From: Quillaja saponaria
Taxonomy: Eukaryota; Streptophyta; Magnoliopsida; Fabales; Quillajaceae
DNA length: 64,000 nucleotides
Assembly: GCA_029379385.1 (NCBI GenBank)
Contig: CM055607.1
Coordinates: forward strand, 20,797,767-20,861,766
Direction of reading: 5' to 3'
Positions 43,546 to 54,683 of the stretch are shown one piece after another. Position numbers and translations under genes: made by a program. Within the stretch, counting starts at the first letter, position 1. Every line of letters begins with the position of its first letter. Under the pieces are notes generated by a model, which did not search any database, was not told where the DNA came from, and saw only the letters and a program-made list of their open reading frames with translations.

Positions 43546-44392
43546 AGATTAGAGATACTTCATTTACTTTTTGAGAGGGTGCGCATCCATGCGAGTTCCA
43601 AATTGTCAGCCATATTGGATATTAATTGTTTTGTAGCCTAGGGTGTTTTGTCAACTAATGCCCCTCTTCTTGTGGCATCAATTATGTTCCTTTCACCATT
43701 ATATTGCCTTATTCAACATATTTCCTTTCTTATATTTGCTGCAAGTGATGTAGGAAAATACTTCTCTAAGAAAAGCAACTTCATCTCATTCCACGTAGTG
43801 ATCGAGCTAGAGGGAATGTAATATAGCCACTCCTTAGCTGCATCAACCAAGGAGAATGGAAAGGCTTGAAGTTTGATTTGCTCCTCGATCACACAATTGG
43901 GTTTCATGCTTGAGCACACTAAATGGAATTCCTTGAGATGATTATCTAGATCTTCACTTGAAAGACCACGAAAAGTAGGAAGTAAGTGAATAAGACCAGA
44001 TTTAAGCTCAAAAGGAACATCAATATTTGGAAAATTAATGTAAAGAGGTTGATGGTCAAGATCAAGAGAATGGCCAAGTTTTCATCATGGTCGTGGATTG
44101 GTGCAATTTCTTCCTCTAATTTAAAAACCAAAGGATGTGCTCTTTGTGATGCAAATTCTACGTGTGTGACTAATCTGATGTAATCTCTCATTACACGTAT
44201 TCTAGGAAACCTCTTCAATTGGGCTTTGTGGAGGAGTTTGATTGATAGCCTCAACTTGCTCTTCATAGAACTGTTTAAGTTGCTCTAAGGTGGGTTGTTT
44301 GTTTGTCTTCTACAAAATCAGACATACAACCTACACAAATGATCTAAACTAAACACAAAACACAAGCTTGAATCAAATTAAAAAGTTTAGTT
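43546..44392 (-). pseudogene. Athila-like gag next to a primer site
   Basis: Read from 44392: N-terminal gag with FRGLSSEDLDNHLKEFHLV (about 43970-43915), an open capsid block 43919-43713 (IKLQAFPFSLVDAAKEWLYY; MKLLFLEKYFPTS), then the C-terminal linker (MADNLELA; near 43610) down to about 43546, where RT begins. This gag lies just inside a tRNA-Asp primer site and LTR C, showing which internal family LTR C belongs with here. Confidence 0.82.
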
Positions 44393-44410
44393 TCCTCGGC
44401 AACGGTGCCA
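44393..44410 (-). promoter_or_regulatory. Primer-binding site, tRNA-Asp type
   Basis: The minus strand reads TGGCACCGTTGCCGAGGA, complementary to the 3' end of plant tRNA-Asp except at two positions. It lies 5 bp inside the LTR C end (ATCA at 44419-44416), as expected of a minus-strand element. Confidence 0.85.
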
Positions 44411-44415
44411 AAATT

Positions 44416-45559
44416 TGATGAGTCGTCGATGTTCACTAAAACCTAATTAACTATATTTGTAGTATAGTAAGTAGGGTATCGATCCCCACAGAGAAACAAT
44501 TAAGTTAATCAAATTCAACTCAAGCAAGTGGTTCTTATTTAATTAAATTGAACCAGAGCAAAAGAGCACAAGTTCAAGTATAAATCCTAAGCAAATTAAC
44601 TAATATGCACTCAAAATAGCAAATTAAATAAATGGGGTCTTGATATTTGATCTAAACTAAATTAAAATAGCTATGCAAGCTAGAAATACAAGAGAATTAA
44701 ATTCTAAACTAAGCAAACAATTTTCGATATAAACTTACTAAAACTAAGCAAACAACCAAAGATTTGTAAGACCCAACTGCAAAGAAGTTTTCACCAAGAT
44801 TCAGGAGCTATTAATCATTGAAAACAAAACAAATACCAATACACATATGCATGCAAATCAACCATGGAAACAAGTCTTTCCCACCTATCCTTACCTCTTT
44901 GTTAATTACGTCAAGCAGAATAACTAACACTAATAATATAACAACCCTCATCAAGCATTATGGATTTAATTACATGAAAGCATTATGAACTAGACAGGTG
45001 TAATTGATTCTAAAGAATTAACACACAAGTGGCATTAACTTAGTTTAGATTAGACTTTCCAAGCAACACTCAAATAAACTCAGATTTAATTCAAGTGCTA
45101 CTTTGACTACTCATGTTAATTAACTAAGCAAAGAGATTAGTCAATTAACTAGCATCAGATTACATGCATAAATCTATCATGTGTACATCATAACAAACTA
45201 AAACACATAATCATTAAGCAATTAACCAAGAAAAACATGAATGCTTGCATTTGTGTATAACATCAGATTTCCTCTTAAAAACAGATTCTCATAGCAGCTT
45301 CGTAAGTCAAGGTTACTTACCTTTTTCAAACCTAATCCTAATAAATTTCCTTGCCAAAGTTGGATTCCTCATGTAGAAATCCTTTATTGCCACTAAGATT
45401 CCTAGTCCAATTAGGATTTGCACTTTATTAACTCATAGATTTGTCTAAATGTGTTCATTCTAGTCCTTAGCTCTATTAAGTACTCAAATGGTCCATTTTA
45501 CTCCTTATGTTTGCAAATCACAATTTTACACAAAACAAGATAAGTAAACAAAAGAAACA
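44416..45559 (-). mobile_element. LTR C, minus orientation, 5' truncated
   Basis: Ends ATCA at 44416 beside the primer site. At the other side it stops near 45559, about 75 bp short of the LTR start seen at 53422, and joins the gag of a different element. So this 5' LTR lost its start by recombination or deletion. Confidence 0.8.
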
Positions 45560-45868
45560 TCTTCCCCTGCAAGACCACGAAAAGTTGGCAAAAGATGGAT
45601 TAGACCAGATTTCAATTCAAAAGCAACATCTAAAGTAGGATATTCAATGCAAAGTGGTTGTTGGTTTAGATTAGGAGCTGGCAACTCCTTTAAGGTTTGG
45701 TTGCATTGTTAGCCATGTTTTCAGATGTTGGTAAGCTCCAATGAACTTTCTTATTTGTTGAAGTTTAAGAGTGGAATCTTTGCTTGTCATACAAACCTGT
45801 AAAATAAAAGAAGAGACAAAACAAAAAAAGAACTTATATTAAGTTGACAAATCAATTAAAATATCAAC
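45560..45868 (-). pseudogene. Athila-like gag N-terminus behind LTR B
   Basis: The minus strand reads ELPAPNLNQQP, then FELKSGLIHLLPTFRGLAGED, the start of gag, in frame pieces with stops. It lies directly inside the primer site at 45869-45886. Matches the plus-strand start at 20386-20560. Confidence 0.75.
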
Positions 45869-45886
45869 TCCCAAGCAACGTTGCCA
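45869..45886 (-). promoter_or_regulatory. Primer-binding site, tRNA-Asp type, degenerate
   Basis: The minus strand reads TGGCAACGTTGCTTGGGA, four changes from the tRNA-Asp complement. It is 6 bp from the LTR B end at 45893. Confidence 0.7.
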
Positions 45887-45892
45887 TTATTT

Positions 45893-46840
45893 TGATAGAT
45901 GTCGAAAGCACCAATGAAACTCTCTACTTTAACCTAGCTTTATAGTTAGGGTAAGTAAAGGTCGATCCCACGAAAATTTGAATTTAAATAATTTGTGCAA
46001 AATATAATTTCTAATAACAATAAAATAAGGGGGGAAGGGGGGGGGGGGGGGGGGTTATGTTTGAGTTTGAATGTAAAACTGAAAGCAAAATTTAAATAAC
46101 TGACAAGTAATAGAGAAACTTCCGATAAACTAAGAGTTATCCACCGTAGGGAACATTGGTCATTGATAACAATTATTCAATCATTCATTCAAATATTCAG
46201 GCTAGAATATCAATAAGCTTTGATACTTCAAATCTTTCCTTAGTTCCTCATTAATCAAAATACGCTCTTAAAATTTAATTTAATAACAGCTCTAAGAAAT
46301 AGAAAGATAGCTAAAGTAAACAATAAACACATAGGCAGCTTCCACTGACTTCAAACCTTTATAAATGGGAACAAGGCCGCCGCAGCTTCAAGTTTACCAC
46401 TCTACGGTGTGGTGCTCTATGACATGATTGTATAAAATCCACGGAAAATGGTGCCATGGCTCTTGAAATAAGATGCTGCGGTGATGTGTTCTCTGATTTG
46501 TGCCTATTCTATTCTTCCCAAGCGCTGCAGCGCCATGTTATCCATGCTGCAGTGCCACTTCATTGATTCCTACTTCAATTTGGACAAGGACAACTTCCTT
46601 CTATCTCATTTTGTGCCAATTGTGCTCCATTTATCCAACTAATGTTCTTTAATTAGATTTTAACACCTAAAATCAGAAATTAACATTTATAAAATCATTA
46701 GCACCAAATCATACTCAAAACAACACTAGGAATCAGTGAGATTTAAGATTTATTAAACTCATAAATTACCCTAATTTAACGAACCTAGTCCTTATCTAAA
46801 AGAAGTCCACGAATGTGTGTTGAGAAGCTATTAGATGAAG
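45893..46840 (-). mobile_element. LTR B, minus orientation
   Basis: Ends ATCA at 45893. It includes the GGTCGATCCCACG stretch (about 45960), a G-rich tract with about 19 G at 46036-46055, and TTTGTGCCAATTGTGCTCCA at about 46612 matching the start part of LTR B at 18910-19000. The outer end is not resolved; LINE DNA begins at about 46860. Confidence 0.65.
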
Positions 46841-46859
46841 ACCAAAAGAAGTTTAGCTT

Positions 46860-47332
46860 TCTTTAAGTTTGATGGTTGCTCTTGAGGCAATCCCGGTGAG
46901 TCTAATACAGGTGAATGCATTTGGGCTTATGGTTCTTTCTTGGGCAGTCAAACAAATATGGTAGCTGAATTTGAGGCTATCTACAAAGGGTTGATGCATT
47001 GTGTAACTAGAGGAATTCATAATGTTATTGTGAATTCAGATTTGATGGCTCTTGTCTAGAGTGTAAACAGTAAAACATCTTCTTCACATTGGACACTTCT
47101 TGGTAAATTTAGATAGGTAATGCATTTGTTGTATCAATATATAATATGCAAGTTTTACATTGCTTTTGAGAGGAAAAGGTTGTGGCTGACTTTTTGGCTA
47201 ATCATGCTTGTAATGAAAAGAGTTTTTCTTTTGGAGCTCTTCCAGGCAACTTCCAGAGTTTGCTAGAGGACTTGTAAATCTTGACAAAGTATAAAACCTT
47301 ATATCATACATGTCCGTTGAATTAGTTTATTG
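46860..47332 (+). pseudogene. LINE ORF2 RNase H domain
   Basis: Starts within the RNase H domain: FDGCS (about 46868), GSQTNMVAEFEAIYKGLMH (about 46947), VIVNSDLMALV (about 47025), then frame-broken to about 47280. It is a 5'-truncated LINE, as is common after incomplete reverse transcription. Confidence 0.8.
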
Positions 47333-47564
47333 CAATTAGCTATGTTTGGTTTAGAAAGGGATGATGTCCTATCTTTGCTTTTATCTGAAGTTTAGCTTGT
47401 TTTATGTAATGGGATAGTATGGGAATGTTTATTGCTTTGGTTTGAGTTTTCTATTTTATTTTGTAGTGGCTTAGACTATACTCTGGCCCATTTTTTAAAA
47501 TTTCAATAAAATTTTAAAGGCTATCCCAGGTCCTAAATAAGTTTGGGAAAAAAAAAAAAAAAAA
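47333..47564 (+). mobile_element. LINE 3' UTR with poly(A) tail
   Basis: 3' UTR with CTCTGGCCCATTTTTTAAAA, AATAAAATTTTAAAGGC and GGTCCTAAATAAGTTTGGG, then 17 A at 47548-47564. This is the only LINE in the window with its tail, and it fixes the family's 3' end. Confidence 0.85.
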
Positions 47565-47672
47565 GGAAAATAAGTTTGCTATTCTTTGGCTACAACATTT
47601 GTTTCTCTATAGCAATGGGAGGCCAAAACAATGTATGTATCAATCAACATCATTAACTCACGAAATTTCACC
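47565..47672. other. Spacer between two LINE 3' ends
   Basis: About 100 bp with no recognised content. TATAGCAATGGGAGGCCAAA at 47613 resembles GCAAAGCAATGGGAGGCCAA near 39342 in a LINE endonuclease region. Confidence 0.3.
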
Positions 47673-48738
47673 CAAACTTAAGTAGGACCTGGGTCAGTCC
47701 TTAAATTTTTTTTTAATGAAAATAAAATACATATTACTGAAACTTGGCCATAGTTGAGTCATAACCAAGGAACAACAAAAAGATTGCAAAACTTAACTTG
47801 GGACACTATACTATTACAGGAATTAAAGAAAACTAAGAAAAAAAAAATTAACTACTTTTAACAATTCTAAGATAAGGGACTTGTTTTTTATCCAACTCAA
47901 GAAGGCCTAGAACTTTGGTTGGGAGTAAGTACATGGAATCCCTAAGAATACAGCTTTAAAATCGCAAGCCAAATTAGCAAAATAATTTGCAACTAAACTA
48001 CCCTCCCGAAACAATGAGAAATTGATACATGAAGAGTTTGCATCAAATGAAGCAAAATCTTAAATTTACTATGAAGTTTCCATAAAGGATTTTTAGAAGA
48101 TAACACAGAAAGCACTAGTGCAAGAGAGTCAGAGTTAACAATAATAGAAGAAATACCTGCTGCCTCACACAACTTCAAACCTTCTAAAGGAGCTTCAAAT
48201 TCAGCCTCCATATTAGATTTAAAACCCAAATAAAAAACATAAGCAAAATTTAAATTACCATCATCATCACGAAGGACACCTCTAGTAGCCACCTCCCCCG
48301 AGTGCAACCATCACAATTTAGCTTAAAGTGAGATAAAGGAGGGGCCACCCAATGTACAATCCTAATCTTGTTCAAGAACAGAGATTTAGGAAGGCGAATT
48401 GGAAGAAAACGAAGTTCATACTCATCCTTCCACTTCACCTTAGGCTTACCCTTCATAGAATGAACAAATAACCGAAGTGTCCGCATAACTTGAAAAATAA
48501 TGCAAGAAGAAGACATAGGAATATTATCATATTCTTAACATTCCTAGCCTTCCAAATTTCCCACATCACCAAACAAGGAGTAATAGCTCTATTAAAAACT
48601 GTAAAAGATGGAATAGTTGAAGTTCATCAAGCAAAGAATAAAGTGTGTATAGAGACAAGAGCAAGTGTAAAATCAAAACAATAAGCAAAAACCAACCAAA
48701 CCTCCCTTGCAACTTGCAAAGAAACAAATAGATGCGTT
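47673..48738 (-). pseudogene. LINE ORF2 end: zf-RVT tail, RNase H and 3' UTR, minus strand
   Basis: Read leftward from 48738: SLQVAREVWLVFAYCFDF (zf-RVT end), VWEIWK-type linker (about 48560), LNCDGC of RNase H (about 48318), NMEAEFEAPLEGLKLCEAAG (about 48215) and VNSDSLALVL (about 48150), then the 3' UTR ending CCCAGGTCCTACTTAAGTTT at about 47676. Very similar to 36165-36930. Stops and one frameshift near 48300. Confidence 0.82.
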
Positions 48739-48739
48739 A

Positions 48740-49645
48740 AGTCTTCAAACAACGAGAAAGTGCTTATGCAAATCAAGCTAAGGAGTGGAAAAGAGCTTGC
48801 AGAGAATAAACCAAGAAATATTGCATTGGAGGAAGAGATTGAAGTTGAAGCCAGAACATCTTCAAAGTTAGCTGAAACTTTAGCCACTAATCAAATGAAT
48901 GTAGAACCTAATTTGGGTGTTCCCAAGGTAAATTCTCAACCTGTGAATTCCAATTTTAAGCTAACTCAACCTTTTTCCTTGAGTTCTTATAGGTCTAAGA
49001 AAGAAGATAAGGAGAAGGAGATCTTAGAGATGTTTAGAAAGGTTGAAATCAATATTCCTCTCTTGGATGCAATCAAGCAAGTCCCCTCAATATGCAAAGT
49101 TTCACAAGGAGTCGTACACTAACAAAAGAAAACTCAAAGGTAATGAAACAGTATGTGTGGGAGAGAATGTATTTGCTATCATTTAAAAGAAACTCCCACT
49201 TAAGGAAAAAGATCCTAGTTCATTTACAATTCCTTGCAAGATTGGTAATACTTGCTTTGAAAAGGCCATATGTGACTTAGGAGGTTCAATTAGTGTAATG
49301 CCAAAATCTTTGTATGACTCTCTTTGTCTTGGCCCTTTGAAAGAAAAGGTGTTATTATCCAACTTGCTGATCGTATCTTTGTTTGGGTGTGCTTGAAAAT
49401 GTCTTAGTTTCAATTAATGGTTTGATTTTTCACATTGATGTTTATATTGTTGACGTGGAGGATGATCACTCACACATGTCGACCATTCCTTAAAACTGCT
49501 AGAACTAAGATTGATGTTTTTTCTGGTACATTGTCTTTGAAATTTGATGCCATGAAGTTTAATGATGATAAACGATATGGTTTGTGCTTGGTGTTATTGA
49601 CATAAATGTGCAACAAGTTATTGAGTTAAGTGGTAGTGATACCTT
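48740..49645 (+). pseudogene. Athila-like gag-end/protease fragment
   Basis: Open from 48760 to 49120: KLRSGKELAENKPRNIALEE and EMFRKVEINIPLLDAIKQVP, close to 13257-13560. A frameshift near 49085 is followed by FEKAICDLGGSISVMPKSLY (protease loop; the DLGAS Ala is Gly here) and the flap region to about 49645. Truncated on both sides by a LINE and by LTR E. Confidence 0.8.
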
Positions 49646-49649
49646 GACT

Positions 49650-51601
49650 GTTCTGTTTTGGCTGAATTTACAGCCGTGTATGAGGGAGTAGTAGCTTTGG
49701 TTGTTCTATTCCTAGCTTGGGTAGCTTTTTAAAGGTTAAAATGAGGTTGTTTTCTTGACTAATTAGAGGTCATGGCAGCCTAGAATGAAGAAGCTGTAAA
49801 CTCTCCTTTTTCATGATCTTCTTGGAGAGTTGGAGGAGTGGTAAATAATTTTTTTTATATAGGAATAAAATTCTGCACCTTTGAGTTTAGCAAGACAATT
49901 GAAATTGAGTAGAATGATATAAATTATAGCTTGTAGGTGGTAAAAATAGTTGATTGAGGAGGAGGTTTTGAAAGTAAATATGCATGTTGATGTTAGGAGT
50001 GTATAATTCATGTTTGGATGAAAGTTAAATAATTAGTTAAGTGAGTTAGTTGTCATCCTTTTAAACTTAATTAGGAATATGAAGTAAATAATTTAGGATT
50101 TAAGTAGGTTAATATAGAAAAGTTAAAGACACGAATTAAAAGTTAGAATTAGAATCATGTTAACATTAAAAATCTTGATTTAAGCTTTGGAAAAAAAAAA
50201 AAAAAAAACTAGATAACTAGATTAATTGATGAATAAAAAGTAAAATTTATGAGTTAGAGGGATTTATTAATGTATGTATAATTAGATATACATATATGTG
50301 CAAGAAAGTAAATATATCTTTAAGGTGTTCAATAAAAGTTTAGAAGGAATGAGCTTCCAAAAACCATATTAAGTGTATTTATGTAAATTAAGAAGTCGTA
50401 GAGTTAACTTTGAAGTGATTATTGTAAATAACATATAAATAGATGATTTTCAACTCCAGATCATATCAAATAAAATCCGACACCTTCACAGACTAGACAG
50501 ATTGACAAACCTCATCCCTGAGCTTTGTGAGTGAATTACGTGCTCTTTGGTTGCCAGATAATTATGTGAAATTGTTTATGTTAATTTGAGTATTCAAATT
50601 ATGTTTGCTATTTGAAATTGTTTGTGATTGAAAAGGGCCAATAAAGTGATTTTTTCTTCAAAATTATTTTTACTTCTAAAATTGAAATCCATATGCACCT
50701 AGGATATTCTGATTCGATATTCTAATTTAATAAGTGATTTAAAAAGGATTGAGAGCTCAGCTTGGTGGGATGGATTGTCTATGGAGAATAAATTGTTGTA
50801 CATGTGTGAAACTGCCCGGTGGGGGGAGATATTTGTTGTGAGGGGTTGGGTTACTCTATTAGCTCTTTATAAGCCTAGAGTGTTTTGATTTCTTTGTTTG
50901 AATTATGACTTCCGAATATTACAATTGAATTGTTTATCTTGTGAATTGTGATTTTATAATAATTACATGTACGTAAGTGAACCGTTGAATAAAGACATGA
51001 ATATGGTTACATGAGATTAATTAATTTATATATGTTCTTATGCTTGATTGATGCTAGTACCCTTAGGGTATGTTTACCCTCACTGAGTCTTTATGACTCA
51101 CTTTTCGATTGTTATTGTTTTTTTAGTATCAAGAGAAGAGTGCTCGTCATATAGAGGTTCCAGACTTGTTGACGATATTGCGGCAAGGTATACTTCGGAG
51201 TCGTGCACTTAAAGCTCAATGGATAACACTTGCAATCAATTTAGGCTTTGTGTACTATTGTGCATAGTAGTTTAACTATGGTTATTGATATAATATTTGG
51301 AGTTGAGCTCCTCTGCATATATGGTTACTGTTGTTCACTGATTGTTTGTAACCAGATTATTTATATGCATGTACTATTGGGCAGGTTCCCATTTACGAGA
51401 AACCTCTGTCAAAATTTTTCAGTTAAAAATATCATATATATATTTGCTAAAAAAGTTTATGTCTTTAATCTAATATATCATAGTCTTTGTTTTAACTACA
51501 AGTGTTCAAGAGTTATTTATGTTCAATGGATGTTAAATCAGGGTTACAGGGTCGATTATAGATTCCTCTAGCCAGTCATGCCTTTGTATGAGGGTGTGAC
51601 A
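49650..51601 (+). mobile_element. LTR E (chromovirus-type 5' LTR)
   Basis: Ends GGGTGTGACA at 51601, 3 bp before an iMet primer site. A possible TG start is at 49651, giving about 1.95 kb, but the start is inferred only from the end of the protease homology. It holds an A-run near 50192-50208 and no coding homology. TTATGACTCACTTTTCGA near 51090 and a following TTAGTATC are typical of such LTRs. Confidence 0.6.
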
Positions 51602-51604
51602 AGT

Positions 51605-51616
51605 TGGTATTAGAGC
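51605..51616 (+). promoter_or_regulatory. Primer-binding site, initiator tRNA-Met type
   Basis: TGGTATTAGAGC is complementary to the 3' end of plant initiator tRNA-Met with one mismatch. Position just after the LTR end supports it. Confidence 0.85.
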
Positions 51617-51930
51617 ATTGTTTAGAGGTCTGTAATCACAAATACGGGATGTTAGCGCTTTATGTGTGTATGTTACCCAGGGCGTATGTTAACATAGTGA
51701 TACATTCCAATTCATCCTGAAACTTCAAGTTGTGATTCATTTAACCCAATGTCCTTCGCTTTACCTTGTAAATGTATAATGAACTCATGTGTATTTTTTT
51801 TAGATATGATGCGATGTAGCGGCTGTGTTGCGGACCGAAAGAGACAGCAAGATGCTGGCTCCAATCAGGGACCTACCAATCGCCAGTTACCAATTGTCAG
51901 AGGTAGAGGTCGTAAGAGATGATTGGTGTT
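51617..51930 (+). pseudogene. Leader and gag start of the chromovirus with LTR E
   Basis: Noncoding leader to about 51805, then a short frame from 51808 rich in Arg and Gln (DRKRQQDAGSNQGPTNRQL) ending at TGA near 51920. Such a start is usual for chromovirus gag, but only about 37 codons remain. Confidence 0.45.
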
Positions 51931-52139
51931 CAACTTCTTTATTATTTTTTTTTATTATTATTATTTTTAACAAAACCAATCTCCCAACGACCTCATAATA
52001 ACATGAGAAGTTTGTTCCAAGACTATTAAAAAAAAAGGGAGGGTAATTTATTGCAATCTTAACTAAGGCAGTCTCGTGTAACTTGGTAGAGCAGGTTGGT
52101 ATATAGATTCAGCTTGGTGTTCAATTTGAATGCTCCTTC
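51931..52139. other. Spacer with T/A-rich low-complexity DNA
   Basis: ATTATTTTTTTTTATTATTA-type sequence followed by about 150 bp without recognised content, before LTR C homology begins near 52140. Confidence 0.3.
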
Positions 52140-53422
52140 ACCAAATTGAAACCTAAGTATATTTGTAGTATACCAAGTAGGGTATTGATCTCACAAAGAA
52201 ACAATTAAGTTAATCAAATTCAACTCAAGCAAGTAATTCTTATTTAATTAAATTGAACCAAATCAAAAGAGCACAAGACGTTCAAGTATAAATCCTAAGC
52301 CGAATACTATAATGAGCAATAAAAGTAAATCAAACTTATGCAAGAAAATATAAAACAAAACAGATATTTAAAAATGAATGGAGTTCTAAAACAGATTGTG
52401 ATGATAATATGCTATAAATATGCAAACTAACTAATATGCACTCAAAACAGCAAAGTAAATAAAGGGGTGTTGATCTTTGATCTAAACTAAATTAGAATAG
52501 CTAAGCAAGCAAGAAAAACAAGAGAATTAAATTCTAAATGTAAAAAACAATTTTCGGTAGAAACTTACTAAACTAAGCAAACAACCAAAGATTTGTAAGA
52601 CTCAACTGCAAAGAAGTTTTTGCCAAGATTCATGAGCTATTAATCATTGAAAACAAAACAAATACCAATCTGAATATACACATATGCATGCAAATCAACC
52701 ATGGAAACAAGTCTTTCCTACCTATCCTTACCCCTTTGTTAATTGGGTCAAGTGGAATAACTAACTAATCACATAGTATCCCCCATCAAGTATTATGGAT
52801 TTAATTACGTGAAAGCACTACGAACTAGATAGGTGCAATTGATCCTAAACAATTAACACACAAGTGGCATTAACTTAGTCTAGATCAGATTTTCCAAGCA
52901 ACACTCAAATAAACTCTGATTTAATTCAAGTGCTACTTTTACTGCTCATGTTAATTAACCATGCAAAGACATTAATCAATTAACTAGCATCAGATTACAT
53001 GTATCAATCTATCATGTATACATCATAACAAACTAAAACACATAATCAATCATTAAGCAATTAAGTAAGAAAAACATGAATACTTGCATTTGTGTATAAC
53101 ATCAGATTTCCTCTTAAAAACAAATTCTCATAGTAGCTTCATAAGTCAAGATTACTTACCTCTTGCAATTGAACAAAAACTTAAGCTATGCTCATCATTA
53201 ATTGAAAAGATTATGTTCATTGTTGAAATTTTGAGAGAGAAGAAGAAGAAAGGTACTTCTCAATCAGACCTATATTTCCCCTAGTTATAGAGTATAGGAG
53301 TAGCAAGGACTTCTAAGCATAGTTTTACACAAAACAAGATAAGTAAACTAAAGTAAAACATAAAATATGCATAAAAGACTAAGAATAGGGAACTAAAAAG
53401 ATAGAATAATATGAGTGTATCA
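52140..53422 (-). mobile_element. LTR C, minus orientation, complete start
   Basis: Minus-strand start TGATACACTCATATT at 53422. It matches 44416-45559 over most of its length, but its far end (about 52140) has lost the terminal ATCA and primer site. An internal deletion near 53310 removes the part that in the next copy (53541-54236) runs from about 53830 to 54130. Confidence 0.8.
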
Positions 53423-53540
53423 AATTCACCGACACTTAGTACTTGCACGTCCTCAAGCAAGGAAAAGAAAAGATAAGGTTGAAACTAACAATGTTCAAAA
53501 TCAAAAACTGAAAAATTGGAAAAGAAATGAAACCTAAGAA
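53423..53540 (-). other. Internal 3' end and degenerate PPT upstream of LTR C
   Basis: On the minus strand CCTTGCTTGAGGACGTGCAA, then ACTAAGTGTCGGTGAATT, lies immediately before the LTR C start at 53422. This is the standard end of the internal region in Athila-type elements, so 52140-53422 is a 3' LTR. Confidence 0.7.
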
Positions 53541-54236
53541 TTAGAACAAACGAAAACACACAATCATTAAACAATTAACAAAGAAAAACATGAATACTTG
53601 CATTTGTGTAAAACATCAGATTTCCTCTTAAAAACAAATTCTCATAGAAGCTTCATAATTCAAGGTTACTTACCTCTTGTAATTGAACAAAAACTTAAGA
53701 TAGCATCATCATTAATTGAAAACAAAATATTCAGTTTCATTCTTGAAATTTTGAGAGAGAAGAATAAGAAAAGTGCATGTCAAGGTACTTCTCAATCAAA
53801 CCTATACCTCCCCTATTTATTCAGAAGAAGGAGTCTTTTCCTACTTAATAGCTATTTCCTTATTAGATCAAATTTGCACTTCCTATTCTATCCAAAATTT
53901 GAATATTCTAATTTGATCTTGTGATTTTCTTTCAATCCTAAACCCAATAAAATTCTTTGCCAAAGTTGGATTCCTCATGTAGAAATCCTTTATTGCCACT
54001 AAGATTCCTAGTCCAAATAGCATTTGCACTCCATCAACTCATAGATTTGTCTCAATGTGCTCATTATATTCTTTAGCTGCATTACATGCTCAAATGCTCT
54101 ATTTAGCTCCATTTTACTCTTTATGTTTACAAAGCACAGTTTACACAAAACAAGATAAGTAAACTAAAGTAAGACATAAAATATGCATAAAAGACTGAAT
54201 AGAGTATTAAAAAGATAGAATAATATAAGTGTATCG
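53541..54236 (-). mobile_element. LTR C, minus orientation, second copy in tandem
   Basis: Homologous to 53040-53422 but includes the TATA region (minus AATAAATAGG near 53813-53822) and the stretch up to the LTR start at 54236. From 54029 it is also part of the 10-kb duplication; its counterpart at the left window edge is 1-208. Confidence 0.8.
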
Positions 54237-54546
54237 AGAGCAGACTTAGGGATGTTTTCATACTCAAATTCTTGAAAAAAAAAAAAAAAAAAACCTTCCT
54301 CTCACCACATCCAATTAAACACCTTGTCAACAAGAGGTTTCACAAGATCAAATTCTTACCATGCTTGGTTTAGTTATTGAAGTCGAAGCTCCATCTAATT
54401 TCAGTGGCTTACCCACCATATTTTCAATAATGAACAAGCTTTCTTTTGAATAAAAATGGATTGGTAAATTAGGCAAAGTTTCCCATATCAGAACTATTTG
54501 AAGACTATCAGGCCTAAACTCCAGTGTCCATTCGAATACATGCATA
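54237..54546 (-). pseudogene. LINE ORF1 fragment (right copy)
   Basis: Duplicate of 209-518 with one substitution at 54478 that changes one codon. Flanked by the same inverted LTR C arms (54029-54236 and about 54547-54683). Confidence 0.7.
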
Positions 54547-54683
54547 GTTATACATTATTCTATCTTTTTAGTACCTTATTCTTAGTCTTTTATGCATATT
54601 TTATGTCTTACCTAATTCTTATCTTATTTTTGTGTTTAATAGTGCTTTGGAGACATATAAAGTAAAATGGAGCTAAATGGAGG

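Noticed and set aside
51248..51571. 107-codon plus-strand ORF
   Set aside because: Lies wholly inside LTR E, just before its end and primer site, and has no homology.
52080..52115. Possible tRNA-like string (GTGTAACTTGGTAGAGC)
   Set aside because: No cloverleaf, anticodon arm or acceptor pairing could be formed.
53084..53924. Two similar ORFs (66 and 108 codons) suggesting a small gene family
   Set aside because: They are plus-strand shadows of two LTR C copies; the similarity is that of the LTRs.
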